A stretch of 64,000 nt of DNA, from the NCBI GenBank assembly GCA_948099385.1, contig CANUEZ040000168.1, positions 11,752,001 through 11,816,000 of the forward strand. Direction: 5' to 3'. Both the position numbers and the translations under genes were made by a program. Under the pieces are notes generated by a model. It ran no database searches. It was not told where the DNA came from and worked only from the letters and a program-made list of their open reading frames with translations. Below, one piece after another: positions 12,980-25,672 of the stretch; the first letter of the stretch is position 1, and every line of letters begins with the position of its first letter. This DNA comes from Fasciola hepatica (taxonomy: Eukaryota > Platyhelminthes > Trematoda > Plagiorchiida > Fasciolidae).

Positions 12980-13860
12980 GAACCCCGTCTATCACTGAGC
13001 TTACTTAGACATCGCTGACGGATGATATTCGGTACCCAGATGTCTCACTACCCGGGTATTCGCTGCTTTGTGTAGATCAATCTCGTACCAGAGACGGAAA
13101 GGGTGTTGCCATGTGCGTAAAACACAGGGTACCAGTACACATTCTTGATAACCATGGGGATCAATGTGGGTACGAGGGGGAGCTGCAGTGCAGAGATAGG
13201 CCCTCCAACAGTGGCTGCGTGGTGCTTGGAAATATCAATCGTACTCCGGGAGGCCGAAGTGCAAGATATTCTGGATTCCATGCACCGATGGGCAACGGAA
13301 GGCCATTGCCTGGTCCTTGAGACTCTGACGCTCCTCATATTGATCAGGTATTCAACAATGCAAAATAACCACGGTTGGGTTCTCCCATTGTCTACATGAA
13401 ACAATGCGACCTTGTCTTGAGTCAGCATGTGCAAGAACAGTCCAGGAGTCAGGAGGATCAACATCCCGTCTTTACCGCGTGTTCTCCCCGCAAACTTCTG
13501 ACATAGATTGTATCTATCTTCTGACCCCATTGGGTCCCAGCGACCAAGCAATGCCAGTGGCCCGTTGGAGACGGACTGCATTTGTCCCTCAGGAAAGCAG
13601 AGCGGGCCAAAGGTGTGGCTCCCATTGTTTGCTTAAATGAAAGGAACCGCTGCAGCCCTGCTGTGAGGTTTGAGCGTTATTGGTGAATTGGATGAAGTAC
13701 GGAATTCCTCTATGTGGGAGATAACTACATTGGCGGGCTAGTTGACATTTCCACACAGACGAAGAAGTCTTGCTGATGGACCGCCATGGTTCGATAAGGA
13801 ACCACGTGGTCAGCTGCAGAGGTGGGACCGATCTTAGCAGCATTTTTGATCCTTCGGATC
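12980..13860 (+). pseudogene. CR1-like endonuclease (ORF2 N-terminus) remnant
   Basis: The stretch GVAMCVKHRVPVHILDNH (about 13,102-13,155) resembles the R-G-G-G-V-x-x-Y-V-x-x block of APE-type LINE endonucleases. It is followed in other frames by GNINRTPGG, at the place of the GDFN-x-P block, and DQVFNN. Stops are frequent. It probably continues the ORF1 at 11.9-12.5 kb. No reverse transcriptase follows, so the copy is broken here, next to the direct repeat at 14,032. Confidence 0.45.
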
Positions 13861-14031
13861 GGGACACAGTAGTTAAAAGGGCATTCCAAATTGGTGTCCG
13901 AAGCTGAAGTCTATGAAGTGAGGCAAAATCGAAGAGCGACTTGCGGCCGATTCCGTCAGCACCAAAAAACGGTTTGTATACGTAGGAGGGAAGACTAAGC
14001 TTCGCCCAGGCAGCAAGTCACTACTCGCAAG

Positions 14032-14314
14032 TCGAGCAACGCGTAGCCAATTCAAATGGATCCCAAAACCAGAACGAGACTGACTTATAGCCTCTACGGT
14101 ACCAAATTGAAATTCCCAAGAAGTGCAAAGAAATATGACCCCCAATTATGTGGCCAAATACACTCAACAGTAAGACCTAAAGTTTTAAAGTCCCGTGGCC
14201 CAAGCATGACAGTCAGAAAGGGTTCAGGGTCAAATTCAGTTGCCTCACACGAATAGACAAAGGTGCAAAAGTGTGGTGTATGGACGAGATTCTCAAGGTG
14301 GTGTCAACCACAGT
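14032..14314. repeat. 283-bp direct repeat, copy A
   Basis: Matches 25,673-25,955 in the same orientation with two mismatches (at 14,060 and 14,220) and no gaps. Outside the block, both flanks stay similar for about 30-55 bp at roughly 80% and then fade. It lies downstream, on the - strand, of BEL/Pao protease and RT remnants. It could be one LTR of that element; no clear TG...CA ends were found. Confidence 0.85.
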
Positions 14315-15599
14315 CACGTACACAAGGCAAGTAGAATATTTGGAGGGTTTTCAGCATTGCTTATACACCGGAGGTCAGAATCCTTCCGCAAAATTAGTTG
14401 TCTGAAGTTCAGGATGGGGTCATGATTCTCACCCCAACTACTTATGACTTATGGTCAGTGCCTGCGGTCACTAACTTTCTGAGTTGGCTGCGCATAAAGC
14501 AGGTATCCTTTGTAGTCATTATTGGCACAACCTATAAGGAATCAATTCCAAATCCTGCCGAACAACTTGAGGTTGACATTTTCGTCAGAAGGACCATGCA
14601 CACATTTAGACGCACGATCAAGATGAATACATTCCACAGTAGAACATTTCGCTGCACGATCTTAGTCTACGTATCTCAAGCAGTAGGCTGTTGCAACAAC
14701 TGATTTAACTAAATTTGTTTACAAAGGTGGGCACAGAAATTGAACGTGGATGAAACGTTTAAGTGGTAATGAGATACCACGGAAAACTGAAATGACAAGA
14801 AACAGTGGAATTACATATAATTAACGCACCACACTTTCTGAAAGAACTGGAAGTCGGTTTCTGATTATAAATCAGCTTCGAGAACCGGCGTACGATGGGG
14901 GGTTTTAAAGCACACAGGATCACTGAGATCGACACCTATCAGAGTATTTCGGTGTGTTTGTGTGCTAAATGCGCGGCAAACAGTACTCCATAGATTGCCG
15001 GTAAATGTTCTTCTTCAAAGGCCGGAATAGTTTCAGGATGCGATTTCAGTAAATAAGCTTCACTTGGACTGTCCAAGTGAAATCTTAGCGATGTTTTTCT
15101 TCTCACCTATGTGTATCTTGTGTAAAATCTGAAACTCAATACATTTTGCATTTGTACAAGAGAAATGGGCCGAGCTGAATATTTGTAGAACATGAAATGG
15201 GATAAAACGCTGAATAAAGCGGCCCGAGGCTGTCTGCAATCTATTTTGTCCTTTGTATGTAGTTACCAGCTTGAGCCATCAGCATTTTCTCTGCTGTTTC
15301 TGCCTCTAGCAAATTAACTATCTGATGTTTCGAACACGCTTCCAGTTTCCTCCGTTTCCTGTGACGTAACACAATTGTAGGATCAGCCCAATAAGCCAAG
15401 CTCATTTCGATGGTGGTACAATTTTCTTTAAGCATTGTTGCCACTTAACAACCCAGTAACAGTGCAGTCATCTCGAGTCCATTTACGGATAATGAATTGA
15501 GCTCAGTAATTGTTGCCTCGACAAAGGGCAATTAGTTTCATCGCTGACCATGCAGTTTTACCCAGGTACCGTAAACTGACACTGGGTCGGCCAATTTCA
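14315..15599. other. Interval without a recognised gene
   Basis: There are short open frames on both strands, including a 67-codon frame on the - strand at 15,241-15,444, but no motif. If the BEL/Pao element runs from 26 to 14 kb on the - strand, this stretch would hold its RNase H and integrase end; I cannot see either. Confidence 0.45.
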
Positions 15600-16700
15600 A
15601 ACTGCCTTGCGCGGCCTGATTTTGTTCGACTTTCAACTGAACTCCCAGAAGAGGCCTTTTTTGGGACACATCAAAAGCTTTCGGGCCACTTCCCTTTTTC
15701 TTGATAGATGGTTTGACAGCAGTGGCTTGGGTAGAGCAACTTTGTGTTGCCCATCGCGTTGTTTTTTCTCTGGATTCACCAATAAAAGCACCAACCGATC
15801 TTTCGAGTGAACTCCACTACTCTGAGATAGACCGTTGGATTCAATATCAAAACGTTGGTTGTGTTCTACATAGGGAATTCTCTTGGCAATCGCTAAGCAA
15901 CCCAATGATGCCATTGGTCGAAATTTGTTCGTCAGGGGCCCGAGAAGTGTCCAGCCATGTGTCGTTTGCCTAGCAAATAGTTCTTTTCAATTGCTCATGC
16001 TCTTTTCAATCACTCAAAGAGCCTCCGGTACATTGTACCCCCACTTGGTATATCACCGTGGGGGCCAGACATGCCTCCGAACACCACGTCTTTGAGATGA
16101 GACCATCTCTTGGCGATTGATCTAATGGAGTCGACTAGCCTCACTGATGAGCTGTCTATTGCAAAGGCTTCCAGAAATTCTACGGTCTCCCCATCTGGTA
16201 AACACGATAAATGCAAGATCAGACTCATAGAGTTGTGAACTTAACCCCCTGCAATCTTGCTGATCGTGAGAGAGGTAGGCTCGCCGACTAGTTCGCAGCT
16301 TTATGGAGGCTTGCGAGTGCTCAGCGACGTATCCGACCCCGTGTCCAAAAATGCCATGACCACTCTCAGCCCTCTAGATATCACGATGCCGACAGGTACA
16401 GTTTGAGATAGTCATGCCCAGCTGAAAAGACATTCCTGGGCTCATCCGGCTGAGTGAGCCTATTGTTTTGGGGCCATGTAGTAAGACCTGGTGATAACCC
16501 CCGCATCCATCCTGGTCACGGTCCACTCTGGAGCGGCGTCCAGAGGCTCGATGAGAGTTGTTCAAACACGCAGTGCTTTAGGAGGCCCTTTTACCGCGGA
16601 CCTCCAATCGGGTACACTAGTCCCAGGAAAGGTCGAGCAATCGGGCAACCGGTGAAACGAGTTGCATAGCTTGTTTACAGTTGACTTCTCGGGCTCTCGA
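15600..16700 (-). pseudogene. BEL/Pao LTR retrotransposon: zinc knuckle, protease, start of RT
   Basis: Read on the - strand in order. First, a CG-x-x-H-x-x-L-L-H zinc-knuckle-like motif (GCGGYHQVLLHG, about 16,470-16,508). Second, an aspartic protease core VVMAFLDTGSDTSLS (LDTGSD at 16,331-16,348). Third, PDGETVEFLEAFAI and KRWSHLKDVVF (about 16,110-16,200) with NVPEAL nearby, matching the W-x-H-L-x-D and D-V-P-E-A blocks that follow the protease in BEL/Pao. Fourth, DGQHKVALPK and RKREVARKLL (about 15,680-15,760), which match the start of BEL/Pao RT. Stops and frame changes separate the blocks. The protease D-T-G is intact. A BEL-type gag on the same strand at 24.9-25.6 kb may belong to the same insertion. 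Confidence 0.7.
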
Positions 16701-16829
16701 CTTACAGTGTGCATGTTAGCAAAGCGCTGAATTCTGGTACAGTCATTCCCTACAATTTGAGCTGAAGCCCATTACATTTGCTCCAGGCTGCAAATCTCGC
16801 GTAGGGTTTGTTTAAATCGGCTGTTGGCA

Positions 16830-18640
16830 ATACGGGATTGACGACTTGTGAACTCCGTAAAACCGTCAAACTCAGGCTGTCGCCCAGTCTTATGTATTTT
16901 CCCAGGTTCCTCTTCCCACCGACTGTGTAGATCAATAGGTAGACACCGGACGATACATTTCTGTGTGTGCAAAGCATGCAGATCGGACTGGCATTATAAA
17001 TGCTCCGGTGCTATACTACGGAACTCTTCAAGCGCATCTCAAATAGCAAAAATGCTATAGCTTTCAATCGCCGGGACAACGCCCCATTATCACAACTGAA
17101 ACCTACCCTGCCCAAGGCAGCTGGCGTGGAGCACCATTCATGCACGTGCACAAGACTACACAAGATTTCGCCACGCCACACAAGTTCCATCCTCTTCCAG
17201 TTCCCTTCCGATCAAATAGCAAGGGAATTTATCAAAAAGCAATCTTTGTCTTCCGTCAACACTGCAGATAAATTGGTCAGGATTGCGGCCTACGAGACTC
17301 TCCTTCAAAAAGAAGCATCAAGAGCATTCACCCAAACAGTACCTCCCAATAGTACCCCACAAGCCGGCCCTCGGCAGAAGCCGGCACCAGCCATGTGATC
17401 ACTACCCCTCGACCGGGCACGCTGCGCATCAAATCATGCTTCTATCGACCTCGACAAATCACCCCTGTCAGACCCCCAGGCAACATCCAGCAGACGACAG
17501 GTACCTCAGCTGGTAGATTCCACCCCCATCCCCAGAGTACCTACCTTCTGTGCTCCTGACCACGGCACTGTAGATCAGGCATTAGGAAACTCTCCATCAC
17601 TGACCATACCTCCACCAGGTAAGCGGGTGCTTAGGATGCAGGGTGCCCCACTCTCTCTACCTCATCCGGCTGGGTCCATCACACTTTCCATCCAGCCATC
17701 ACAAGATCTCCCAATTCTTCCACGAACCTTACCAAACCGACAAAAAGTGTAAACTGAGACCCACTGCGATCCGTCATCACGCACAAACAGATGAGATTAG
17801 GCCTCACTGCCAGGGCTTTCCTACCATGCAATCCGAAGTCAAACCGGGAAGCAATATTCGAACACCCCCCGGCTTCCAGCAGCAACAGCACAGATCCACC
17901 TGCAAACTTCCGACCAACCAAGCAGGTTCTAGGCCCACAGAAAGCATTAGCTTAATAACACACGCATCCGGGCTACTCGAGCTGCGCTCGAGTCGTCAAC
18001 AAACTCACAATGGGGCCCGTCCCACACCCAACCCAATTCAATATCGATCCACCCCAGAGACCCAGCGGCCAGTTTTTGGCTCTTTTTCAGCACTACCGCG
18101 TATGCCTCCAAGGATATCACAGACTGCTGCGACACCAAGCAGGGTGCCGGCAAACTTTTCTTCCCATCTCTCACCCAACACGCTTTAGCTGCTGTGCCCT
18201 ATACCTCTCCAAACGGGGTATTCGATTTCACCTCTCCCGTGGTCCTCCAGGACCCATACCGCTACCAGGTTCAGCCCTTCCAGCCTAATATTCCTGGCCT
18301 CCCACTTCCTCCCTCCGTGGGCTACTTCAGTGCAGTCCGCAACCTTGGCAAAAGCTTAAACTTTCACTCCGCCCTCGGACAGCTCCCGTTTTTTTCCTTA
18401 TCCCTCACTCAACTACAACCCTCAAATTGCAGCAGGCTCCTGGAAAAATGCACCAACAGTCCATAAGTCCTTACCGCCACTATCCATCCCCAGCTCCTTC
18501 CGCGCGTCACCTACACCCTTCAGGATTCAGCCACCTCAAGAAGAACTCCCTAACAGTTTCTTAGGTCTGGCTCCTCTCGAAAGCCCGGCTGCACACCCGG
18601 TCAAGGGCACTGATACTTTATCGGAAGAGCAGTTAAATTA
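16830..18640 (+). pseudogene. CR1-like ORF1 (zinc finger plus proline-rich region)
   Basis: Starts with a finger-like C-x-C-x2-C-x4-H-x2-C pattern (CVCKACRSDWHYKC, about 16,960-17,000). An RRM-like stretch follows (SSILFQFPSDQIAREFIKKQ, about 17,190-17,240), then a long region rich in proline, glutamine and serine to about 18,600. The order finger, RNA-binding middle and Pro-rich tail fits ORF1 of CR1-type LINEs, and the pyrimidine-rich + strand matches ORF1 of the intact element at 38.3 kb. The frame is broken in several places. Confidence 0.6.
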
Positions 18641-18769
18641 AGCAGAGCTTCGACTGCCCATCGTAAGCCGTCTCTCATCCGACGATCCTTCATCACCTAA
18701 TCACAATGGAACCACGTCTGTCTCTACTGAGGACCTAACCAAAAACACCTTCTCGCCCTTACTACTGAA

Positions 18770-21275
18770 CGTCCTCTTTCACCTCCCAAAATGTCCCTTA
18801 CCCAGAGGGCTGGCATTATACCTACACCCTGACATCTTTCTTGTTACCAAGACATAGCTGACGGACCGCATCCCAATAAACCACGTTTCCATACTTGGTT
18901 ACCAAGTCACCGCTAACGGAAGATCTGACCAACGCGGAGGAGGCTGCACCATTTATACCAGACATATATTCTCGGTGAGTGGGCTCCATTATCTCATTCT
19001 TGACAAAATTCGGGAGCCGGTCCGGCTCTTTATCAAAGAAGATTCACGGTTACTTCTTATAGGATTCCTCTACCTTCCTCCGAACCAGGATATGCACTAA
19101 TTGACAGCAATAGCGGACTCACTGAACTATGTCCATGACCGCCCTGTAACCGCCAAAATCTTAGATGGTGATTTTAACGTGCCTGAAGTATGCTGGCGAT
19201 CCTTGGCATCTCTCCCAAACCTCTATGATTTTCTTACGTGTATCCACGTTGGTAACTGGGTAAAACATGTTTTCCCCTCATTCGAGGAAGAAACACATTA
19301 GACCCCATCGTCACTATTGGTATCGAGAATTTAGGTACCCAAATCTTAAGTCGCTTCACCGGTAGTGACCATAAGAAGGTATCCTGTGTTTTCACCGGAC
19401 TCTGGCTTCGCACCGAGGAGTCAGCAGAAACACACCTTCCGATCACCAATAAGCAATACCACGGAGCTTATTGGAATAGTCTGCCCTCTGGGACGAATTC
19501 TTTTTATCTAACGACCTACAGGTGGCCTTTTCCCAGTAGTATTCTTGTCTTCATAGCTGCCTCGACAAAAAAGCTCCAGCCTTAGGACCCATAATGCGCA
19601 ACCAGCCGAACCCTCTAGACCTTATTAACAGCAACCCAGTCGAACTCCTCCGAAGCTTCACCAAAACGAGGAACTTCTCGTCGTAACTCCAAATGATACG
19701 CATATCCCATACGATTATTCGGAGTTTGGATTCCTTTTAGAAGAAACAGGAACAATATGCCTTAGGCCACCCAAGCAAGGTGGAGGCTTTGGCCAGGTTG
19801 ACGAAAGTCAGAAACAAGCAATCTAATCGAGCCATCCCATATTTGAACTATAGCAGTACTTGCTTGAATGACCCTGCATTGATTGCGGGTGCTTTCAGCA
19901 ACTACTCTGCCTCCTCTTTAACGACCGATGGAGCCATGTCCGTCCCTTTTCTAAATCCAGTGACATGGATAACCTTTTCAACTTTAGTGTTCTACTCCGA
20001 TAAGGTGTCCGCCCTAGTAGCAAAAACGAGACCGTCCTACAGACGAGGTCTGGACCCATTACCGCCAGCCATTTTTAGTTGAGGTGGCGTAGATCTTCCA
20101 ATGTTACAGACAAACGTATTTCATTTGTCACTAAGGTGCAGTGTTTTCCCTGTCCAACGGAAAACTTTCACTATCATACCTATGCACACAACGGACCTCG
20201 TCTAGATCCACCTAACTATCCGCAGATGAACCGCATCCCAGAATCATGGAGAAAGCGATTAAGAAAAGGATGAGAAGTAGCCTTAACTATAGTCTATTCA
20301 ATGCTGGCCAGCACTGTTTTTTGAAAAACGGATCACGTGAGACGTGCACGACAGATTTCCTCAACCTGGTCTTGGAGGCTGTCAACACTGGTAATTTGGC
20401 GATCCTGATCCTTTTAAACATGTCTAAAGCGTTTGACGGAGTATCCTACGTCGAATAACAGAAGATCAAAACATACGGAATCGTGAACCCCACGCCCGCT
20501 TGGTTTTCACCTTATTTATTAGCCCGAGACCAGACAGTAGGTATAGGCGAAAGTTCGTCCAAACCCCGTCCCGTGACTGGTGACGTGATACAAGTTGGTG
20601 TACTCGGCCCACTACTGTGCTTTATGTACTTAAACGATATAGTAAACATTTTCCAACAGTGATTTCCCTTCCTTTTCGCAGATGATATCAAAATCGTGTA
20701 CACTTTTCAGCCCACAGCCTCAGCCCCTACCGTGGATGACATCACAAGGGAACTGCTGCCTCTCTCTCTCTCTGGATTCCTGGATTAGTGATTGGATAAT
20801 AAGGTTCTCTGCAGAAAAGTGTAATACTCTTATGTGCAAGTGCCATGCCCCCACTGAAAGTTTTAGAATAAAAGGCCGATTTATATCCAATAACTCTCAG
20901 GTACGCGACTTGGAGCCACAATATTCTTGTACGTTTGACTTTTCGGAACACGCAGCTATCCAAGTGGCCAGCTCGCGCCGCATGATCAGGCTCGCACATC
21001 AAGCACTTATTTTGCCAGGAAGTAAACTAAATATTTTTCAGCCCCACACCAGATCTCTTCTGGAATCCGGCTCAATCATCTGTTCCAACATGCGACAGAG
21101 AGACCGAATAGCGTTGCAGAATGTACAGCGGGCTTTCACAAAACAGCCCCTAGGTTCTTCATCGCATCTAAATTGCACAGAACGTTGTGATCTGCTGAAA
21201 GTAAATTCCTTATGGCTGCGCCGCCCAATAATTAACCTTTTATTCTTTCGCAATACTTTGAAAAAAATCATGTAG
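18770..21275 (+). pseudogene. CR1-like ORF2 (endonuclease and reverse transcriptase), decayed
   Basis: Endonuclease: GLALYLHPDIFLVTKT, then IPINHVSILGYQV, GGGCTIYTRHIF (about 18,850-18,970) and LDGDFNVPEVCW (about 19,161-19,199; the G-D-F-N catalytic block). RT: LILLNMSKAFDGVSYVE (about 20,405-20,455), QVGVLGPLLCFMYLND (about 20,590-20,635), LFADDIKIVYTF (FADD at 20,675-20,686). The C-terminal HTRSLLESGS to LKVNSLWLRRPIINLLFF stretch follows. The catalytic box is intact, but stops and frameshifts are many. It continues the ORF1 at 16.8-18.6 kb, so this was a near full-length element of about 4.4 kb. It sits between the two halves of a BEL/Pao element on the other strand. Confidence 0.75.
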
Positions 21276-21316
21276 TTAAGCACCGCAGGTGAGAACCCTG
21301 TCTAGTTTATACTTAC

Positions 21317-21490
21317 GTAACAACGAGTTCTTTGTCTTTGTCTCCTTGCCTGGGCCTGCAATTAGGTCAAACTTCTTCATCAACAAGTACTCTTCAATGT
21401 GGAACAAGTTACCACAGCGAATTTGAGCGGTATCACCGAAGTCGGTGGCTTTCAAAAAAGAAATCAGCTTAGCCCTAACGGTGAACAAGC
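21317..21490 (-). other. Exon-like open stretch with a consensus splice donor
   Basis: On the - strand an uninterrupted frame reads into CGNLFHIEEYLLMKKFDLIA and GPGKETKTKNSLLR. It meets a perfect GTAAGT donor whose first exonic base upstream is the complement of 21,317. A possible acceptor (CACCGTTAG) lies near 21,475 on the same strand. I do not recognise the protein. It could be a host exon or a chance open frame; no partner exon was found. Confidence 0.25.
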
Positions 21491-24106
21491 TGGCCAGGAT
21501 GAATAATCCTCAGATTTCGGGGGCTCAGGCTCTTGAGATAGGAATACGTTGCTAATAAATAGGATAACCGCTCTAAACATCCTAGTCTAATATAGACTCA
21601 CATATGGTTGACCTCTTCCAGACAGCAATTAGGGAACTCAGCCGTTTATTCCCATGATCTGGGACTGCGCAACAATCTAAACACTTTACCATCAAATATC
21701 CTTTTCGGGGCAAGAGTGCATAGCGGCCTATGGCATATTTAGGTATAAAGCATCAGATACTAGAGTCCATTAACCTAGATGGCCGGTCCAAATTAACTTA
21801 AGGTCCTTAACAAATCCACCATATTCAGCCGTTTTTACCATTGTTAGTGCTACAAGTAGTGCCTTATCTTTGTGCAAACGGGTGTTTCGGTGAACAAGAG
21901 CCCCATCTAATAATCGCAGGCTGTGTTTGACTCTACCCCAACCCCCCAGCATTTCCTTTGACTCACTTGCTTTTATTTCACATGTTTCCTCCACAATTAG
22001 TTACCCACTGTTGGATCAGTTTCCAATATTCCGCTGGTATCTCTGACTGCACGTTGAAAGCCCTATGCTTGCTTTACTTCTAACAATGTTCTTTGGCATC
22101 TCCTCCACCCGATTACTCTTTAGTGACCGTCCAATTGTCGCTTATATCAGCAATCCCACTACTGCCCAGCTATCCACACCGCCCTCCAGCAATTTCGAAA
22201 CTGATTCAGAATTCCCGCCTCAACCATTACCACTTTTGTTCACTCAAACACTACATGACTTTACTGGTGTATTTCGGTTGCTGTGTGATTCATAAATTTA
22301 GAATTTGTGAATACCTCACATTGACATGTACTGCTGTACGCTCTGATCTTGCCTTGTGCATGTGTATTGACCACGGTCAAGAAATATACTATACTATACT
22401 TAACCGCCTTGGTGTTCTGACCTCACTGATGTGGCGTGTTTTTGCAGCGGCACATCTGTAAACATCTCTGGATGTGGTTGTCTCCCTGTGCGGAGTTGAC
22501 CACCAATGAGACGACATGAATATCAAAAGTAAGAGATTGACATAAAAACGAGAGAAAAAATACCCCACAGTTTTGTCTTCCAAGCACACCAGCCTTGCCA
22601 CATGTGACCAATGTCTCCGAGCGGCAGGGTTGCCACGGACTGACCAATGTGGTTAACCTATTCCCAATGCGGCTTGTTACATGCGGTCCATGTTTCGGCC
22701 GGGGTGTGGGGGCTGTGGTCACCCTCCAAAAGCAGCTCCGCCCTCTCTGACAGCCAGATATCTGACTGTAATAAAACTATAAACAAGCAATAAAAACGTC
22801 TAGAAAATGTGGATCACTCTTGGAGCTAGGCGAACTGGATGCTAATGGATGTGTTTCGTGCTACCTCCCTACCTGAAGCAGGCCCTAGTGCAGCCCACCA
22901 TGGGCACTGGATGTAGACCGTCGAAGCTCGCTTCCCTGAAGAAAATTCGACCCATCCGGTTCCCACCCCTTACTGTTTTCCGAACCAGTCCTCACATAGG
23001 TGTTGTCCTGCTCTGCAAAATGCAAACGACGACAAAGATACTAAGGTAACCTTGTAACTACCACTACATCATATTTCTTTGCTCACTCGAGCATAATGTC
23101 AGTACGCTAGCACCGTCGAGTAGGAGCATAAACGAATATACGTCTACGTTTCTCTGCACAGGACCAATCTCCTCTAATGCACCACCACGAATACCCTAAT
23201 AGTTTCCTCTACTTCAAGGCTCCTCAGAAACTACTTAATATAGAACAACCACCATACCAGAAAATACAGTGATAAATATAGCACTGTGCTAAAAGTGTAC
23301 CATTCCCATTCAATCAAACACTGTTCTTCCAAACCTATCTCACCACCCCGGTGCTGAACTGCATTTTGCGCAATCCAGCGGTATTGCGGGTTACCATTTC
23401 ACCTTCCTCTTAACCGTAAAGCCTTAGGTTTTTCTGGCATCCGAGCACTGCCGCACCAAAGTGCAAACCAATAATGCTTTGGATTGCATACACAGTTTCC
23501 TAACTGGAGTACGCAAACCTGCCAGCCAGTAGCTGTATAGCTCAGTCCCCTGCTAGCCTAATTTACCCAGAACGTTAAGAAGGCTCAACTAACCGCCTAA
23601 ATGAAACTTCGTGCTTGTTTCATTCAAGTAAATTTGGCCACTTCAATAAGATCGTCCTCATATATAACCATAACCCACAGCTGGAACCACGTCCAAACTA
23701 CAATCCCCATTTTTTTCAGGCTTGTCTTCTGCCGGAATCTCAGTCGCCACACTGGATAACCAAGAATGACACTCTGGCTCGTACCGACAAAGACCCAAGC
23801 GGAACCCTTTAAAGAAACTGGGAGTGCAATCAATCGACAGAAAAAAACCCAACTGCTTATCAGATTGATTAGCTTTGTCTAACGCACAGCCTCTCCTGCC
23901 GATTTCACCACTGCAGCCAAAGCACATGACAGTTCATGTGCAACCTGCTAATACACCGGTCCATACCAGTCACCAATTTAACCCTTCATATCTCGCCACG
24001 CTCGGCTGATTATTCAACACACTGTACCCCGCCAGATGAACCATACCCATCGGATAGTGTAAATAACCAGTAATGACGCCGAAAAACACGGGGGCCCAAT
24101 GGGCCA

Positions 24107-24149
<43 letters not shown>

Positions 24150-24906
24150 TATATATATATATATATGTATCAGTGAAACTGCATAATAAAACTGAAGTCC
24201 ATTCGGCTACTTTCCACTTTAGTAATGGCTGCTGAAGTTCATTTTTTCCTCTGGCCGTAGCCGGCTGAAAATTGTTTCTCCACTTTTCCAGGGCCCTCTA
24301 GTTGCGCTTTTTCATTTCCGAATGGTACAGGTTACTGACCCTGAAATCAAACTCACCTTTTTATGGACTGCTGATTCTTCCACACTCAACAGTAATCTCA
24401 AGTGCACTTTCATAAAATTGGTTTCATGTCTCCCTTTTTTATAATTCATCCCGTTTATTGAACCCCCGTAGATCCGTCATTTAGGGTTTGCATCACCTCC
24501 ATGGATTGCTATTCTCTTAGCATGGACCTATTTCCCCGAGTGTATTTTCGTAGAATATTCTTTGCTTTTTCTTGTTCAAAACTTACTCTGTCTGCAGAAA
24601 CCCAGTGAGCCTCCGTTTTCCGTGGCCTGCATCATTCTATTTTGTAAAGCATTTTTAGCACTATGTAATAACAATCCTCTTGGTATGTCCAAAGTGCAAC
24701 ACAGCCCAGCTTGAACTCGAAACCCGTTCAAAGTCGCCGCACAAACCAGTATTAAAGTGATCTATTCGAACTATCGCTGCCCATGTATTTCTATAGCTGA
24801 CACATTTTACTCTTAATCTTAAAATAGGTGAAAATGTCATCCTACTGAGTAACGTTGTGCACCATGATCATGCGCTCGACCATTGCAGAGAAATATACCA
24901 TTATTA
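21491..24906. other. Interval without a recognised gene
   Basis: Mostly pyrimidine-rich on the + strand with short open frames and no motif I recognise. It contains the AT microsatellite at 24,109-24,170. By position it could be internal sequence of the suspected BEL/Pao element, or further decayed LINE DNA. Confidence 0.45.
24109..24170. repeat. (AT)n microsatellite
   Basis: About 18 TA/AT units, a GTTT interruption at 24,147-24,150, then about eight more AT units. Confidence 0.95.
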
Positions 24907-25620
24907 TTATTTTTGAAAATCCAGCATTTTTACTGTCAAATCTGGTGGTATTCCAGCGACGTCCTCAGTCCCTTTTGCCTCCAATAAAACAACATCAATC
25001 AAGCTTCTAGCCCCCTTAAATGGTTGTCCGAACAAATCTTTCAGGATTCTGCGCGCTTTGATGTACCCCTTCGGTGGATCAAGCATCGAGCAGCCTTTGA
25101 TAGCACTTTTGGCCCCCCCAGGACAGTAATGAAATAAATACAAAAACCTTTGCCCAGGATCTGCAACTTTGCACTCAACGGAATTTTTGAAATGCTTCAG
25201 AAATATACGGTATTGCTCGGGGTGCTCGTCGTGAGGGGTTAGCTCCACTCTCTGCAGGTAGAATGCCAAAGCCCGGGTACTTTCAGGCGGTCTCAAGGGC
25301 TTGTGTTCGCCAATTAACTCGAAGTTGATATTGTGATCTAAATGAACCTCTCGCAGCATAGCTGAGGCCAGTTCCTTGTTCGGGAGGCTCTGTTCCCTTT
25401 CTAGGAAACCGCAGCTGATTCTCTAGTTCCATCGCTCTCATTCTATAAATACCGATGTACTCCAGCTCATCGCGATTAGAAAATATGGCCTGGAGCTGGC
25501 AGAACTAGTAGACTTAGCAATATCGAGAGAATCACAAGACTCACACCATCCCCAGAGACTTGTCGAGTTAATTCCAGTTCTTTTGTAAGGTCCTGCGCTT
25601 TCTCGTCTGGGCATTTTCAA
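24907..25620 (-). pseudogene. BEL/Pao-type gag, N-terminal half
   Basis: On the - strand a likely start ATG at 25,613-25,615 opens with MPRRESAGPYK. Frameshifts follow, and then a 150-codon uninterrupted frame (25,359 to 24,907) carries the gag core: PEQYRIFLKHFKNSVECKVA, RFLYLFHYCPGGAKSAIKGC and GYIKARRILKDLFGQP. This layout (F-x-x-F, L-x-Y-C-x-G-x-A-K-x-x-I, Y-x-x-A-R-x-x-L-x-x-x-F-G) is characteristic of BEL/Pao gag proteins. No zinc knuckle follows directly; one is found on the same strand at 16.5 kb. The direct repeat at 25,673-25,955 lies just upstream of the gag start, where a 5' LTR would be. Confidence 0.75.
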
Positions 25621-25672
25621 TGGGTTTCTTTGTTAAGGTTCTATTTGAGTAGTGCAGGTCAATTCACGCAAA

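Noticed and set aside
14032..14049. An 18-base stretch that, on the - strand, starts TGG and could be a primer-binding site
   Set aside because: It is present in both repeat copies, whereas a primer-binding site should follow only the 5' LTR; no matching tRNA could be verified.
24109..24170. CRISPR-like or other functional array at the AT tract
   Set aside because: Plain dinucleotide microsatellite without repeat-spacer structure.
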